From Microbacterium sp. BR1 (GTDB lineage: Bacteria; Actinomycetota; Actinomycetes; Actinomycetales; Microbacteriaceae): a DNA stretch of 64,000 nt. Location of the stretch: the NCBI RefSeq assembly GCF_002812725.1, contig NZ_NMUN01000005.1, positions 248,001 to 312,000 of the forward strand, read 5' to 3'. This document shows positions 18,201 to 24,933 of this stretch, piece after piece (the stretch's first letter is position 1; every line of letters begins with the position of its first letter). The translations under genes were made by a program, and so were the position numbers. Below the pieces are notes generated by a model. It saw nothing but the letters and a program-made list of their open reading frames with translations. It was not told the origin of the DNA and made no database searches.

Positions 18201-19042
18201 GGCTGCGCGGCCAGCGTCTGCCGGTCGGCCGGGTGCCCCGCCAGGGCGTTCAGCACAAGTCCCCCGGCGCGCGAGGCATCGCGGGCCATGCCGCGTGCCA
18301 CATCGGCGAACGTCGAGACGATCAGGCGAGGATGCACCGTGAAGGTGTCGATGTGGGATGTGACGGATCGCAGCCGGTCGATGACCCGCTGTGGCTTGAA
18401 AACGCCGCCCTCGTGGGCGAGCGCGGCGAGCGCGGGGCCATCCAACGCGATACCGAAGTGCTCGCGCGCGACCGAGTCGAGCTCGGGGTTGATGTGGAAG
18501 CCGCCGTGCAGCTTCAGCTCGAAGTCGGCGCCGTGGCGACGGATCGCGAGGGGACGAAGCAGAACGGGCGCACTGTACGAGACCCCACCGATGCGCCATC
18601 CGGCGAGGCCGACGGCCAGATGCACGGCCTCGATCGAGCGGACGGTGCGCAGTTCGACGTTCTTCGCCGTGATCGCCTCGGCCGCGAGGCGTGCCGTGCG
18701 CAAGGCGACCTCGTCGCGGAACAGCCCCGAGAGCAGCGTCGACTGCCCCGTGATGAACTGCGGCAGGCTGCCCGGGTGCGCGTTGGTGATGTCGATTCCG
18801 GCGTCTGCGACGTCGACGAACTGCAGCAGCGGCGAGCGCCCACCGAGTTCGGATGCTTCGGCTCGCAGCCGTGAGCGCAGCACATCGGCGATGTGCGCGA
18901 TCTGCACACCGGGTTCCGCAACACTCAGGTCATCGGGCGAGACACTGCGCTGATCGGGCGAGATATTGCGGTTATCGGGCGCGCCGAGCGACGGGGCCTC
19001 GTCTTCGCCCAGGTCCACGGCGCTGCCGTCTGCTCGCCACAC
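15281..19042 (-). CDS. SF1 helicase-like protein with degenerate ATPase motifs and nuclease-like C-terminus
   Basis: A 1253-residue protein built like an Upf1-type superfamily-1 helicase. An N-terminal domain of about 300 residues is followed by LPGTGGTQTVIN at about 324-336, where the Walker A lysine of PGTGKT is Gly330. The Walker B site DEASQ reads ADAGA at 851-855, then LGDPVTQRPSPF (motif III), a central coiled region, motif V/VI-like FSLGYG and GMTRARRSMVIV. The last 100 residues (VVVESDPETHDES...LRRLGWHYVRVHSFDLYTD) resemble a PD-(D/E)XK/Vsr-type fold. The missing lysine and acidic residue argue against normal ATP hydrolysis. It is followed by the coupled 75-residue gene. Confidence 0.85.
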   Translation of the reverse strand: MWRADGSAVDLGEDEAPSLGAPDNRNISPDQRSVSPDDLSVAEPGVQIAHIADVLRSRLRAEASELGGRSPLLQFVDVADAGIDITNAHPGSLPQFITGQSTLLSGLFRDEVALRTARLAAEAITAKNVELRTVRSIEAVHLAVGLAGWRIGGVSYSAPVLLRPLAIRRHGADFELKLHGGFHINPELDSVAREHFGIALDGPALAALAHEGGVFKPQRVIDRLRSVTSHIDTFTVHPRLIVSTFADVARGMARDASRAGGLVLNALAGHPADRQTLAAQPGEVASVGPDDRPPAADTLLLDADSEQERVLAQITAGRSIAVATLPGTGGTQTVINAIGALVHEHRRVLVVSARRSTIEGVRHRLGQVGLPGLACSPTNTARDLVRAIARNEKATAPQLGDVDDALVRLRALLTSYRKALTTTVPGLDISPLQTLRALAALPVSDGFAPVDTRFDFATLSKLANDRTEAARMLELAATLGEFRFGPGDSPWYGVNFASTDAAQAAHALAQRLHTTEVPRLLERGFELIAQTRMRPFASIDELGEYLRLLIDIRDSLDRFSPTVFERPLADLIRALGPRRDAAGMKAGERRRLRRLAREYVRPGVHVADMHEALVRIQRQRSQWQQFVDIGVAPEVPLGLADVHVAWQRVTAELAELDTPLGRDRDKRLASLSVKTLVRTLAGLAAESDVLDNLIERTALRAELARLGLGGLLAELSVRHVPADRVAAELEYAWWQSALEHMLRTDKSLLGANTSVVDRLERDFRLVDEAHAAASGSILSWQLAREWKIGIVDEPGEAENLKALLTRGTATPATLTLGAPTLGRALAPVWLASPYEVPRIPDSVMFDTVIIADAGAICLAEAAPAIRRARQVVVLGDPVTQRPSPFTLAAGSAPQPEADVTFDDVSVFEKLADLLPVYTLTRSYRAGGEDLAELVNDAFYGGEIVSWPWAGSYLGRGSLTVDYVEGGFGAPDPISGAVESPDTEVTRVVTLVLEHALNRPDESLMVVTASVRHAERVRAAVNAAFASRSDVAEFALRDTAEPFAVLTLEQSVAESRDRVIFSLGYGLTKHGRVLSDFGDLSTPDGERLLTVGMTRARRSMVIVSSIRPSAFDDGRLEYGAATLMTILGGMAARQRDARLEDLADPLTRRLASELRRLGVSVDVHYRGLLPLVAQHAGKAVVVESDPETHDESLRESLRLRPQLLRRLGWHYVRVHSFDLYTDAPAVAARIASILGVEPDAPAVEASTQPIDGLG

Positions 19043-19213
19043 ACGGTCACCCTACGTGCGGACTGCGCGCGGGCGGGGCAAGCGCGGCGAGTTTCGCGGG
19101 ATTGCCGGGTTGGACAGGCCATCTCTCCTCCCCCGCCCGCGCATCGAGGCATCCATCCCCCCATTTGCGCCCTCGAGGCCGGGATGTCGCCCGCGCGCGG
19201 CAGGATGGGCGAT

Positions 19214-19759
19214 ATGCCGCCGCACTCGACATCGATCAGCCGAACGACGCTGCACTACACCACGACACTCACCCCGATCGGCACCGCGCTCGCGGTGACC
19301 TCCGACAGGGGCCTGGTCGCCCTCCGCTTCGCGGAAGGCTCTCCCGAGAGCATGCTGGCTCAGATCATGGCCTGGCGACGCGAACCTGCCGCGCGAGATG
19401 ACGAGGCGCTCGCACCCGTCGTCATCGAGCTCGAGCAGTACTTCGCCGGTGAACGGCGGCGGTTCGACATCGACCTCGACCTCACGGGACTCGCCCCCTT
19501 CACCCGCGCGGCCCTCGAGGCCATCCGCGACATCCCCTACGGCGAGACGGCGGGCTACGGCGAGGTCGCGATCACGGCCGGCGCGCCCCGAGCGGCGCGA
19601 GCGGTCGGAACGGCGTGCGCCAACACGCCCATCTCGGTCGTGATCCCCGTGCATCGCGTCGTCCGCGCCGACGGATCGCTCGGCGAATACGGAGGGCGAC
19701 CCGAAGTCAAGCGGGCGCTGCTGGCGCTCGAGTCCGGTATCGAAGGAGTCCTGCCGTGA
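19214..19759 (+). CDS. alkyltransferase-like protein (MGMT family, no catalytic cysteine)
   Basis: A 181-residue protein with the whole C-terminal DNA-binding domain of O6-methylguanine-DNA methyltransferase: TRAALEAIRDIPYGETAGYG, RAVGTACANTP and VVRADGSLGEYGG. The active-site motif PCHRV reads PVHRV; codon 146 is GTG, not a Cys codon. Without the acceptor cysteine it cannot transfer the alkyl group. ATL proteins that have Trp or Ala there bind O6-alkylguanine and flag it for repair, and the same role is inferred here. The start is the ATG at 19214, with CAGGAT 7 nt upstream. It overlaps the glycosylase gene by 4 bp. Confidence 0.88.
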   Translation: MPPHSTSISRTTLHYTTTLTPIGTALAVTSDRGLVALRFAEGSPESMLAQIMAWRREPAARDDEALAPVVIELEQYFAGERRRFDIDLDLTGLAPFTRAALEAIRDIPYGETAGYGEVAITAGAPRAARAVGTACANTPISVVIPVHRVVRADGSLGEYGGRPEVKRALLALESGIEGVLP

Positions 19760-20376
19760 CCGACGCACCCGCGACCCCTCGCCCAGCCGACCTGGTCGTC
19801 GGCGAGGACGGGCTCGCCCGGCCCCGGTGGGCGGCGAGCGACCCGCTCCTCCGCACGTATTACGACGACGAGTGGGGCATGCCCGTTCGCGACGAGCGCG
19901 GTCTGTTCGAGCGGCTGAGCCTCGAGGCGTTCCAATCCGGGCTGTCGTGGGCGATCATCCTGCGCAAGCGCCCGGGGTTCCGCGCGGCGTTCGCCGACTT
20001 CGACCCCGACGCGGTCGCGGCGTACGCGGAAGAAGACGTCCAGCGCCTGCTGCAGGATGCCGCGATCGTGCGTAACCGCGCCAAGATCCTGGCCACGATC
20101 GCGAACGCACAGGCCACCGTAGCTCTCCGTTCCGATGGCGGGCTCGCGCAGCTGGTGTGGTCGTTCCAGCCGGACGCGACTCCGACACCCGTGAGCTACG
20201 CCGATGTCCCCTCGACATCCGATGAATCGCGGGCTCTCGCCAGGGCGCTGAAGGCGCGCGGCTTCCGCTTCGTCGGGCCCACGACCGCCTTCGCGCTCAT
20301 GGAGGCCGTCGGTATCGTCGACACGCACCTCGTGGGCAGTCACCGTCGCGGGTCGAGCGGCGTCTGGCCCGCCTAG
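19756..20376 (+). CDS. DNA-3-methyladenine glycosylase I-type protein
   Basis: A 206-residue Tag-family protein, which normally excises 3-methyladenine from DNA. The YYDDEWGMPV, LSLEAFQSGLSW (catalytic Glu of the family) and RGFRFVGPTTAFALMEAVG segments match. Of the four zinc ligands of E. coli Tag (Cys4, His17, His175, Cys179) only the third remains (DTHLVGS); the others read Pro, Tyr and Ser. It starts with GTG overlapping the stop of the alkyltransferase-like gene (GTGA), so the two form a translationally coupled alkylation-repair pair. Confidence 0.87.
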   Translation: MTDAPATPRPADLVVGEDGLARPRWAASDPLLRTYYDDEWGMPVRDERGLFERLSLEAFQSGLSWAIILRKRPGFRAAFADFDPDAVAAYAEEDVQRLLQDAAIVRNRAKILATIANAQATVALRSDGGLAQLVWSFQPDATPTPVSYADVPSTSDESRALARALKARGFRFVGPTTAFALMEAVGIVDTHLVGSHRRGSSGVWPA

Positions 20377-20548
20377 ACCGTTCGGTCCACCCGCCCGCGG
20401 CGCCGGCGATGCCCGACGGCGCCCCACGACGCCCACGGTGGCTGCGGTAACCCGCCGCGCCCACAGCACCCCGACGGCAGCCCACCGCGCCCACGGGGCC
20501 CACGGCGCCCGACGGCGTTCGACGGCGTTGACGGCAGCCCGCCGCATC

Positions 20549-20616
20549 ACTTGGGGCGTTGAAATCCCCTTGGGGCGCGGGATTCCGCGCCCCAAGGGGA
20601 TCCTGACGCCCCAAGT
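20549..20616. repeat. 68-bp two-tier hairpin between convergent genes
   Basis: In the 328-bp gene-free gap (20377-20704), ACTTGGGGCGT (20549-20559) pairs with ACGCCCCAAGT (20606-20616), and a 17-bp inner arm (20564-20580) pairs perfectly with 20585-20601 around the loop GATT. Each inner arm also contains the palindrome CCCCTTGGGG. There is no T run, so it is not a standard terminator. It may be a bidirectional stop, a REP-like unit or a recombination site. The rest of the gap (20400-20540) is a degenerate GCCCACGG/CGACGGC-rich tract with no gene. Confidence 0.7.
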
Positions 20617-20704
20617 CACGCAGCAGTGTCACACGGGGGGGGTCACGCGGAGCGACAGCGGCAGGCGCGCGGGCTGCAGCACGGGCAGGGGCAGACCAGC
20701 GCCG

Positions 20705-22324
20705 CTAGTGACTCGTGGCCTTCTCGGCGCCGTAGCCGGTGAGCGAGCGCACGTCCATTTCGGCGGCGAGGCGTCGGTTCTCGGCCTTGCGCGACGTGAC
20801 CGACCCGAGCCAGCCCAGGAAGAACCCGAGCGGGATCGACACGATGCCGGGGTTGTTCAGCGGCCACAGGGCCGTGCCGACCGGGAACACGCTCGTCTCG
20901 GTGCCCCAGAACACGGGCGACGCGACGATCAGGATGATGGCCGACCCCAGGCCGCCGTACATACTCCATACCGCGCCACGGGTCGTGAACCTGCGCCAGA
21001 AGAGCGAGTACAGGATCGTCGGCAGGTTCGCCGAGGCCGCCACCGCGAATGCCAGCGCCACGAGGAACGCGACGTTCTGACCCTGGACGCCGATGCCCCC
21101 GATGATCGCCAGCACACCGATCACGACGACCGTGCGGCGCGCCACCTTGACCTCACCATCCGGCGGCACATTGCCCTTCTTCACGACGTTCGCGTAGATG
21201 TCGTGCGCGAACGACGCGGCCGCTGTGATCGTCAGGCCCGCCACGACCGCGAGGATCGTCGCGAAGGCGACCGCCGAGATGAACCCGAGCAGCAGCGGGC
21301 CGCCGAGCGCGAGAGCGAGCAGCGGGGCCGCCGAGTTGACCCCGCCCGGGGCCTCGCGGATCGCTTCCGGTCCGACCAGCGCCGCGGCGCCGTAGCCCAG
21401 AACGAGCGTGAGCAGGTAGAACAGACCGATCAGCCAGATCGCCCACACGACCGAACGACGCGCCTCCTTCGCGGTCGGCACCGTGTAGAAGCGCATCAGC
21501 ACGTGGGGCAGACCGGCCGTGCCGAGCACCAGGGCGATCGCCAGGCTGATGAAGTCCCACGGGTTGGCGCCGTACTGCAGGCCGGGGGCGAGGATCGCAT
21601 CCGGGGGCGTCGTGGTCGAGGCATCCACCGCCGCTCCCAGCAGGGTGTTGATGTTGAAGCCGTTGATCGCGAGCACCCAGATCGTCATGACGATGGCGCC
21701 GCCGATGAGCAGGAACGCCTTCACGATCTGCACCCAGGTCGTGCCCTTCATGCCGCCCACGAGCACGTAGACGATCATGAGCACGCCGACGACGGCGACC
21801 ACGATCGACTGCCCGAGCTGGTCGTCGATGCCGAGCAGCAGCGAGACGAGCCCGCCTGCCCCCGCCATCTGCGCCAGCAGGTAGAAGAAGCAGACGGCGA
21901 GGGTCGTGATCGCCGCGGCCATCCGGACCGGGCGCTGAGCGAGCCGGAACGACAACACGTCCGCCATCGTGAACTTGCCCGTGTTGCGCATGAGCTCGGC
22001 CACCAGCAGCAGCGCGACGAGCCACGCGACGAGGAACCCGATGGAGTACAGGAACCCGTCGTATCCGTTGAGCGCGATCGCCCCGCAGATGCCGAGGAAG
22101 GATGCGGCCGACAGGTAGTCGCCCGCGATCGCGAAGCCGTTCTGCGGCCCCGTGAATGAGCGACCGGCCGCGTAGTAGTCGGCCGCGGTCTTGTTGTTGC
22201 GGCTCGCGCGGATCACGATGAACAGCGTGATCGCCACGAACGCACCGAAGATCGAGATATTGAGGACGGGGTTGTTCTCGACGGTGGTGGAGGCGGCCTC
22301 GAGCGCCGCGAAGATGTCGTTCAC
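20705..22324 (-). CDS. actP: ActP/MctC-type acetate (monocarboxylate) symporter
   Basis: A 539-residue sodium/solute symporter-family protein with about 13 hydrophobic helices. Signature stretches are KTAADYYAAGRSFTGPQNG at residues 46-64, GDYLSAASFLGICG and LPHVLMRFYTVP. Relatives are E. coli ActP and corynebacterial MctC, which take up acetate, pyruvate or propionate. The DUF485 gene upstream overlaps it by 4 bp (ATGA), the usual partner arrangement. A RamA-like regulator is divergent, which supports a role in acetate use. Confidence 0.9.
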   Translation of the reverse strand: MNDIFAALEAASTTVENNPVLNISIFGAFVAITLFIVIRASRNNKTAADYYAAGRSFTGPQNGFAIAGDYLSAASFLGICGAIALNGYDGFLYSIGFLVAWLVALLLVAELMRNTGKFTMADVLSFRLAQRPVRMAAAITTLAVCFFYLLAQMAGAGGLVSLLLGIDDQLGQSIVVAVVGVLMIVYVLVGGMKGTTWVQIVKAFLLIGGAIVMTIWVLAINGFNINTLLGAAVDASTTTPPDAILAPGLQYGANPWDFISLAIALVLGTAGLPHVLMRFYTVPTAKEARRSVVWAIWLIGLFYLLTLVLGYGAAALVGPEAIREAPGGVNSAAPLLALALGGPLLLGFISAVAFATILAVVAGLTITAAASFAHDIYANVVKKGNVPPDGEVKVARRTVVVIGVLAIIGGIGVQGQNVAFLVALAFAVAASANLPTILYSLFWRRFTTRGAVWSMYGGLGSAIILIVASPVFWGTETSVFPVGTALWPLNNPGIVSIPLGFFLGWLGSVTSRKAENRRLAAEMDVRSLTGYGAEKATSH

Positions 22325-22671
22325 GAGGTGGGCTCCTGCTTCTCGAGGGCATCACGGATGGCCGCGGCCTTCGGATCGAGCTTGCGGTTCGCGAACGCGA
22401 CGTAGGTCATCGTGATCGCGAAGGTGGTGACGAACTGCCCCAGCCCGAAGATGAGGCCGACGGTCACGTCGCCCCAGACGCGCGTACCCATGAAGTCGGT
22501 GGCGAACGACGACAGCAGGACGTAGACGAAGTACCAGACGAGGAACGCGACCGCGAGGGGGAACACGAAGCTGCGTTGCGTCCGCTTGAGCTCCTGGAAC
22601 GGAGCGGACTCCTCGACCGCTATATAGTCGATCCCGCCGGGCGGGACCGTCTCGGTTTTCGGATCACTCAT
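22321..22671 (-). CDS. DUF485 family membrane protein (YjcH-like)
   Basis: A 116-residue protein with two transmembrane segments (about 35-55 and 68-92) and the DUF485 signature KRTQRSFVFPLAVAFLVWYF. Members sit beside acetate symporter genes and probably act as a small partner or assembly factor. It is the first gene of the two-gene unit and overlaps actP by 4 bp. Its N-terminus is cytoplasmic and acidic. Confidence 0.9.
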   Translation of the reverse strand: MSDPKTETVPPGGIDYIAVEESAPFQELKRTQRSFVFPLAVAFLVWYFVYVLLSSFATDFMGTRVWGDVTVGLIFGLGQFVTTFAITMTYVAFANRKLDPKAAAIRDALEKQEPTS

Positions 22672-22825
22672 GTGGCCTCCTTGCCATCAGTGCGGATCCC
22701 GCGCGAAGCCAGAAAAGACGACCGAGTGCCGCCACGGGAGGCGCGACGGATTGCCCCGATCCGAGCGCTTTTTTCGCTCCGGCAGGTGTAGGGTCGACGC
22801 TACGAAACGCGGCGACGATGCCGTC

Positions 22826-22832
22826 ACCCCCG
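22826..22832. promoter_or_regulatory. possible RamA-type box
   Basis: ACCCCCG fits the loose AC(4-6)[A/G/T] pattern described for RamA binding in corynebacteria. It lies in the divergent region between DUF485/actP and the regulator gene. Only one copy is apparent, so support is weak. Confidence 0.25.
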
Positions 22833-22845
22833 AAAGTTGGTAGTG

Positions 22846-23772
22846 ATGCTTACCCCGGATCGGATCGACTCAGAAGCTTCGGCGCTGACGGGTGCCGTGC
22901 GCGAACTGGCGCGACGGACCCACTTTCCGGTGTCGTTCGGTGGATTCGTCGATGGCGGCAACGCGCACATCAGCGCCATCCACGGCAGCCGCACGCGCAG
23001 CCTCGATGGGCTCAACGTGCGCGTGATGCGCGGGCTCGGCGGCCGGGTGATGGCGGAGATACGACCCCGGGCGACGCCCGACTACGGCGCGGCACGGCAC
23101 ATCACGCATGATTACGACCGTCACATCCTGGGCGAGGGCATCTCGACCCTCCTGGCGGTCCCCGTGATCGTCGGCGGGCGGGTCCGCGGGTTGCTCTACG
23201 GGGGCGCGTGGGCGTCCGCGAACGTCGGTGAGGTGGTGATGAAACCCGCATTCCAGGTGGCGGATGCCCTGGCCACCGAACTGCGCGTGCGCGACGAGGT
23301 CGAGCGCCGCCTCGCGACGCTGGATGGCGCGACCGCACCGGCGAGCGGGGCCCTCGGACCTGCCTCACCCCGTGCGCAGGGCGGGGCGGCGACGCCGACG
23401 GAACCGCATCCGTCGCTGCCCGCGGCCCACCGCGAAGAGTTGCGCGAGAGCTACGCCGAGCTGCGCACGATCGCCGCGGCCATCACCGACCCCGACGTGC
23501 GTGCGCGGCTCGCGCACGTCGAACAGCGCTTGGCGGCGCTCTCGGGCGACGACGACACGGCGCAACTCACGTCGTCCGTGTCGCTCTCCCCGCGCGAGAC
23601 GGATGTGCTGGCGTGCGCCGCGATCGGTGCGACGAACGCTCAGATCGCCGCCCAGCTCTCGCTGCGCGAGGGGACGGTCAAGGCGTACCTGTCGAGCGCG
23701 ATGGCGAAGCTGGATGCCTCGACTCGGCACGCCGCCGTGACCAAGGCCCGCCGGAGCGGGCTGCTGCCCTGA
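22846..23772 (+). CDS. GAF-LuxR regulator resembling RamA
   Basis: A 308-residue regulator with a GAF-like N-terminal half (about 1-150), a Pro/Ala-rich linker and a C-terminal LuxR helix-turn-helix (SLSPRETDVLACAAIGATNAQ at 243-263, EGTVKAYLSSAMAKL). In Corynebacterium, RamA has the same order of parts and activates acetate genes including the mctC transporter, and this gene is divergent from an actP operon. The role in acetate control is therefore inferred from context. The ATG at 22846 follows GAAAG; an in-frame GTG at 22843 is equally possible. Confidence 0.83.
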   Translation: MLTPDRIDSEASALTGAVRELARRTHFPVSFGGFVDGGNAHISAIHGSRTRSLDGLNVRVMRGLGGRVMAEIRPRATPDYGAARHITHDYDRHILGEGISTLLAVPVIVGGRVRGLLYGGAWASANVGEVVMKPAFQVADALATELRVRDEVERRLATLDGATAPASGALGPASPRAQGGAATPTEPHPSLPAAHREELRESYAELRTIAAAITDPDVRARLAHVEQRLAALSGDDDTAQLTSSVSLSPRETDVLACAAIGATNAQIAAQLSLREGTVKAYLSSAMAKLDASTRHAAVTKARRSGLLP

Positions 23773-23847
23773 CCCCAGGCATCCGTCGCCATCGACGCGA
23801 TACTCCGATGCACCCCTGCGCACCCGCGACCACGGGGCCGCACGCGC

Positions 23848-23853
23848 TAAAGT
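23848..23853 (+). promoter_or_regulatory. -10 element (leaderless start) of lsr2
   Basis: TAAAGT ends 6 nt before the ATG at 23860, leaving no room for a Shine-Dalgarno sequence. Confidence 0.55.
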
Positions 23854-23859
23854 GGCCTG

Positions 23860-24216
23860 ATGGCCCGCAGAATCGTACATCAGCTCGTCGACGATCTCGA
23901 CGGCACCGTTCTCGATAGCGGAGAGGGCGAGACCGTCCTGTTCTCGCTCGACGGCATCGCGTATGAGATCGACCTGACCGAGGCGAACGCCGCGGCGCTG
24001 CGTGACGCGCTGCAGCCCTACGTGGCGGCGGGCCGCCCCATCTCGTCGAGGGCCTCGGGTTCGCAGACCGCGGGCGCGCGTGCCCGTCGGCGCTCCGGCC
24101 AGCAGGACCTGGGCGTCGTCCGCCAGTGGGCCCGCGACAACGGCCACCAGGTGTCCGATCGCGGTCGTGTTCCGGCGAGCGTCATCGAGGCGTTCGAGGC
24201 CGCGCAGGGGTCCTGA
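23860..24216 (+). CDS. lsr2: Lsr2 nucleoid-associated protein
   Basis: A 118-residue Lsr2. The N-terminal oligomerisation domain has the family pattern RIVHQLVDDLDGTVLDSGEG and LDGIAYEIDLT, followed by a flexible linker and the DNA-binding domain VVRQWARDNGHQVSDRGRVP, whose RGR inserts into the minor groove of AT-rich DNA. Lsr2 is the actinobacterial counterpart of H-NS and silences horizontally acquired DNA. The accessory island at 54-63 kb would be a natural target, but that is an inference. Confidence 0.95.
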   Translation: MARRIVHQLVDDLDGTVLDSGEGETVLFSLDGIAYEIDLTEANAAALRDALQPYVAAGRPISSRASGSQTAGARARRRSGQQDLGVVRQWARDNGHQVSDRGRVPASVIEAFEAAQGS

Positions 24217-24354
24217 GCCCGCACCGCGCCCGGATTCCCGTTCGCCGACCCCTGAGAGCGAACCTTGGGAATCTCCTCCACGTGCGCGTGTGAGGTTGCA
24301 TGCCGCCCCGATTCTCGGAATCGTGGCCACCTCGACGAACGGAAGGAGAGCAGC

Positions 24355-24639
24355 ATGCTGACACTCACCGAGAACGCGAGTATGGCGGTCAAGTCCATCG
24401 TGGAGCAGGTGCCCGACGCCCCCGCCGGGGGACTGCGCATCCGCGACACGGGATCGGCCGAGACAGGATTCGAGCTCGGCGTATCGCCGCAGCCCGAGAC
24501 GACGGACGCCGTTGTCGAGGTCGAGGGCGCACGTGTCTTTCTCGACGCGGGAGCCGCACTGGCGCTCGACGACAAGGTCCTCGACGCGCAGATGGAGCAG
24601 GACGGGTCCGTCCGCTTCGCTCTCGCCGTCCAGGGCTGA
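24355..24639 (+). CDS. HesB/IscA-like domain protein without cluster cysteines
   Basis: A 94-residue protein similar in length and pattern to the HesB/IscA fold (MLTLTENASMAVKSIVEQ, GLRIRDTGSAETGFELGV, VFLDAGAALALDDKVLD). The three cysteines that carry iron or a cluster in IscA are missing. Such cysteine-free actinobacterial members have unknown function. The ATG at 24355 follows GGAAGGAG. A strong terminator follows. Confidence 0.8.
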   Translation: MLTLTENASMAVKSIVEQVPDAPAGGLRIRDTGSAETGFELGVSPQPETTDAVVEVEGARVFLDAGAALALDDKVLDAQMEQDGSVRFALAVQG

Positions 24640-24654
24640 CGCGCACGTACGAAA

Positions 24655-24690
24655 GAGGCCCCCGCTCTCCACGCTGGAGACGGGGGCCTT
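24655..24690 (+). terminator. Terminator between the HesB-like and CDGSH genes
   Basis: AGGCCCCCG pairs with CGGGGGCCT, and CTCCA pairs with TGGAG inside, around the loop CGC (24655-24690). The genes on either side converge here, so the hairpin probably serves both. T runs are short on the plus strand; the minus side has CTTTC. Confidence 0.7.
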
Positions 24691-24708
24691 GTGCGTGCCT
24701 GCGAGGGA

Positions 24709-24933
24709 TCAGTCCGCGACGGCCGGATCCGTGCGAAAACCCGTCGTCTTGTGCGTGCCGTCGCATAACGGCTTGATGAGGGATGCCCCGCACCTGCAGA
24801 GGGCGAGCGTTCGGCGCTGCGACTCGATGGGCTCGCCCCGCTCGTCCAGCACCTCGACATCACCGCGAACGATGAGCGGGCCGTCGGGATAGGACTCGAT
24901 CGACGCGCGCCGGGCGTTCTCGGCGACCGTCAT
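24709..24933 (-). CDS. CDGSH-type iron-sulfur protein
   Basis: A 74-residue protein with the mitoNEET/CDGSH motif CRCGASLIKPLCDGTHK, which binds a [2Fe-2S] cluster through three Cys and one His. The rest is a small beta fold with the typical GPLIVRGDVEVLDERGE strand. It overlaps the end of the upstream heme-oxygenase-fold gene by 4 bp (ATGA), so the two proteins probably work together in an iron or redox process. Confidence 0.9.
   Translation of the reverse strand: MTVAENARRASIESYPDGPLIVRGDVEVLDERGEPIESQRRTLALCRCGASLIKPLCDGTHKTTGFRTDPAVAD

Noticed and set aside
20377..20704. Coding frames or a CRISPR-like array in the repetitive gap
   Set aside because: The GCCCACGG/CGACGGC repeats are irregular in length and spacing with no unique spacers, and frames across them are compositional.
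22837..22845. TTG at 22837 as the start of the RamA-like regulator
   Set aside because: It would overlap the ribosome-binding region; the ATG at 22846 or GTG at 22843 fit better.
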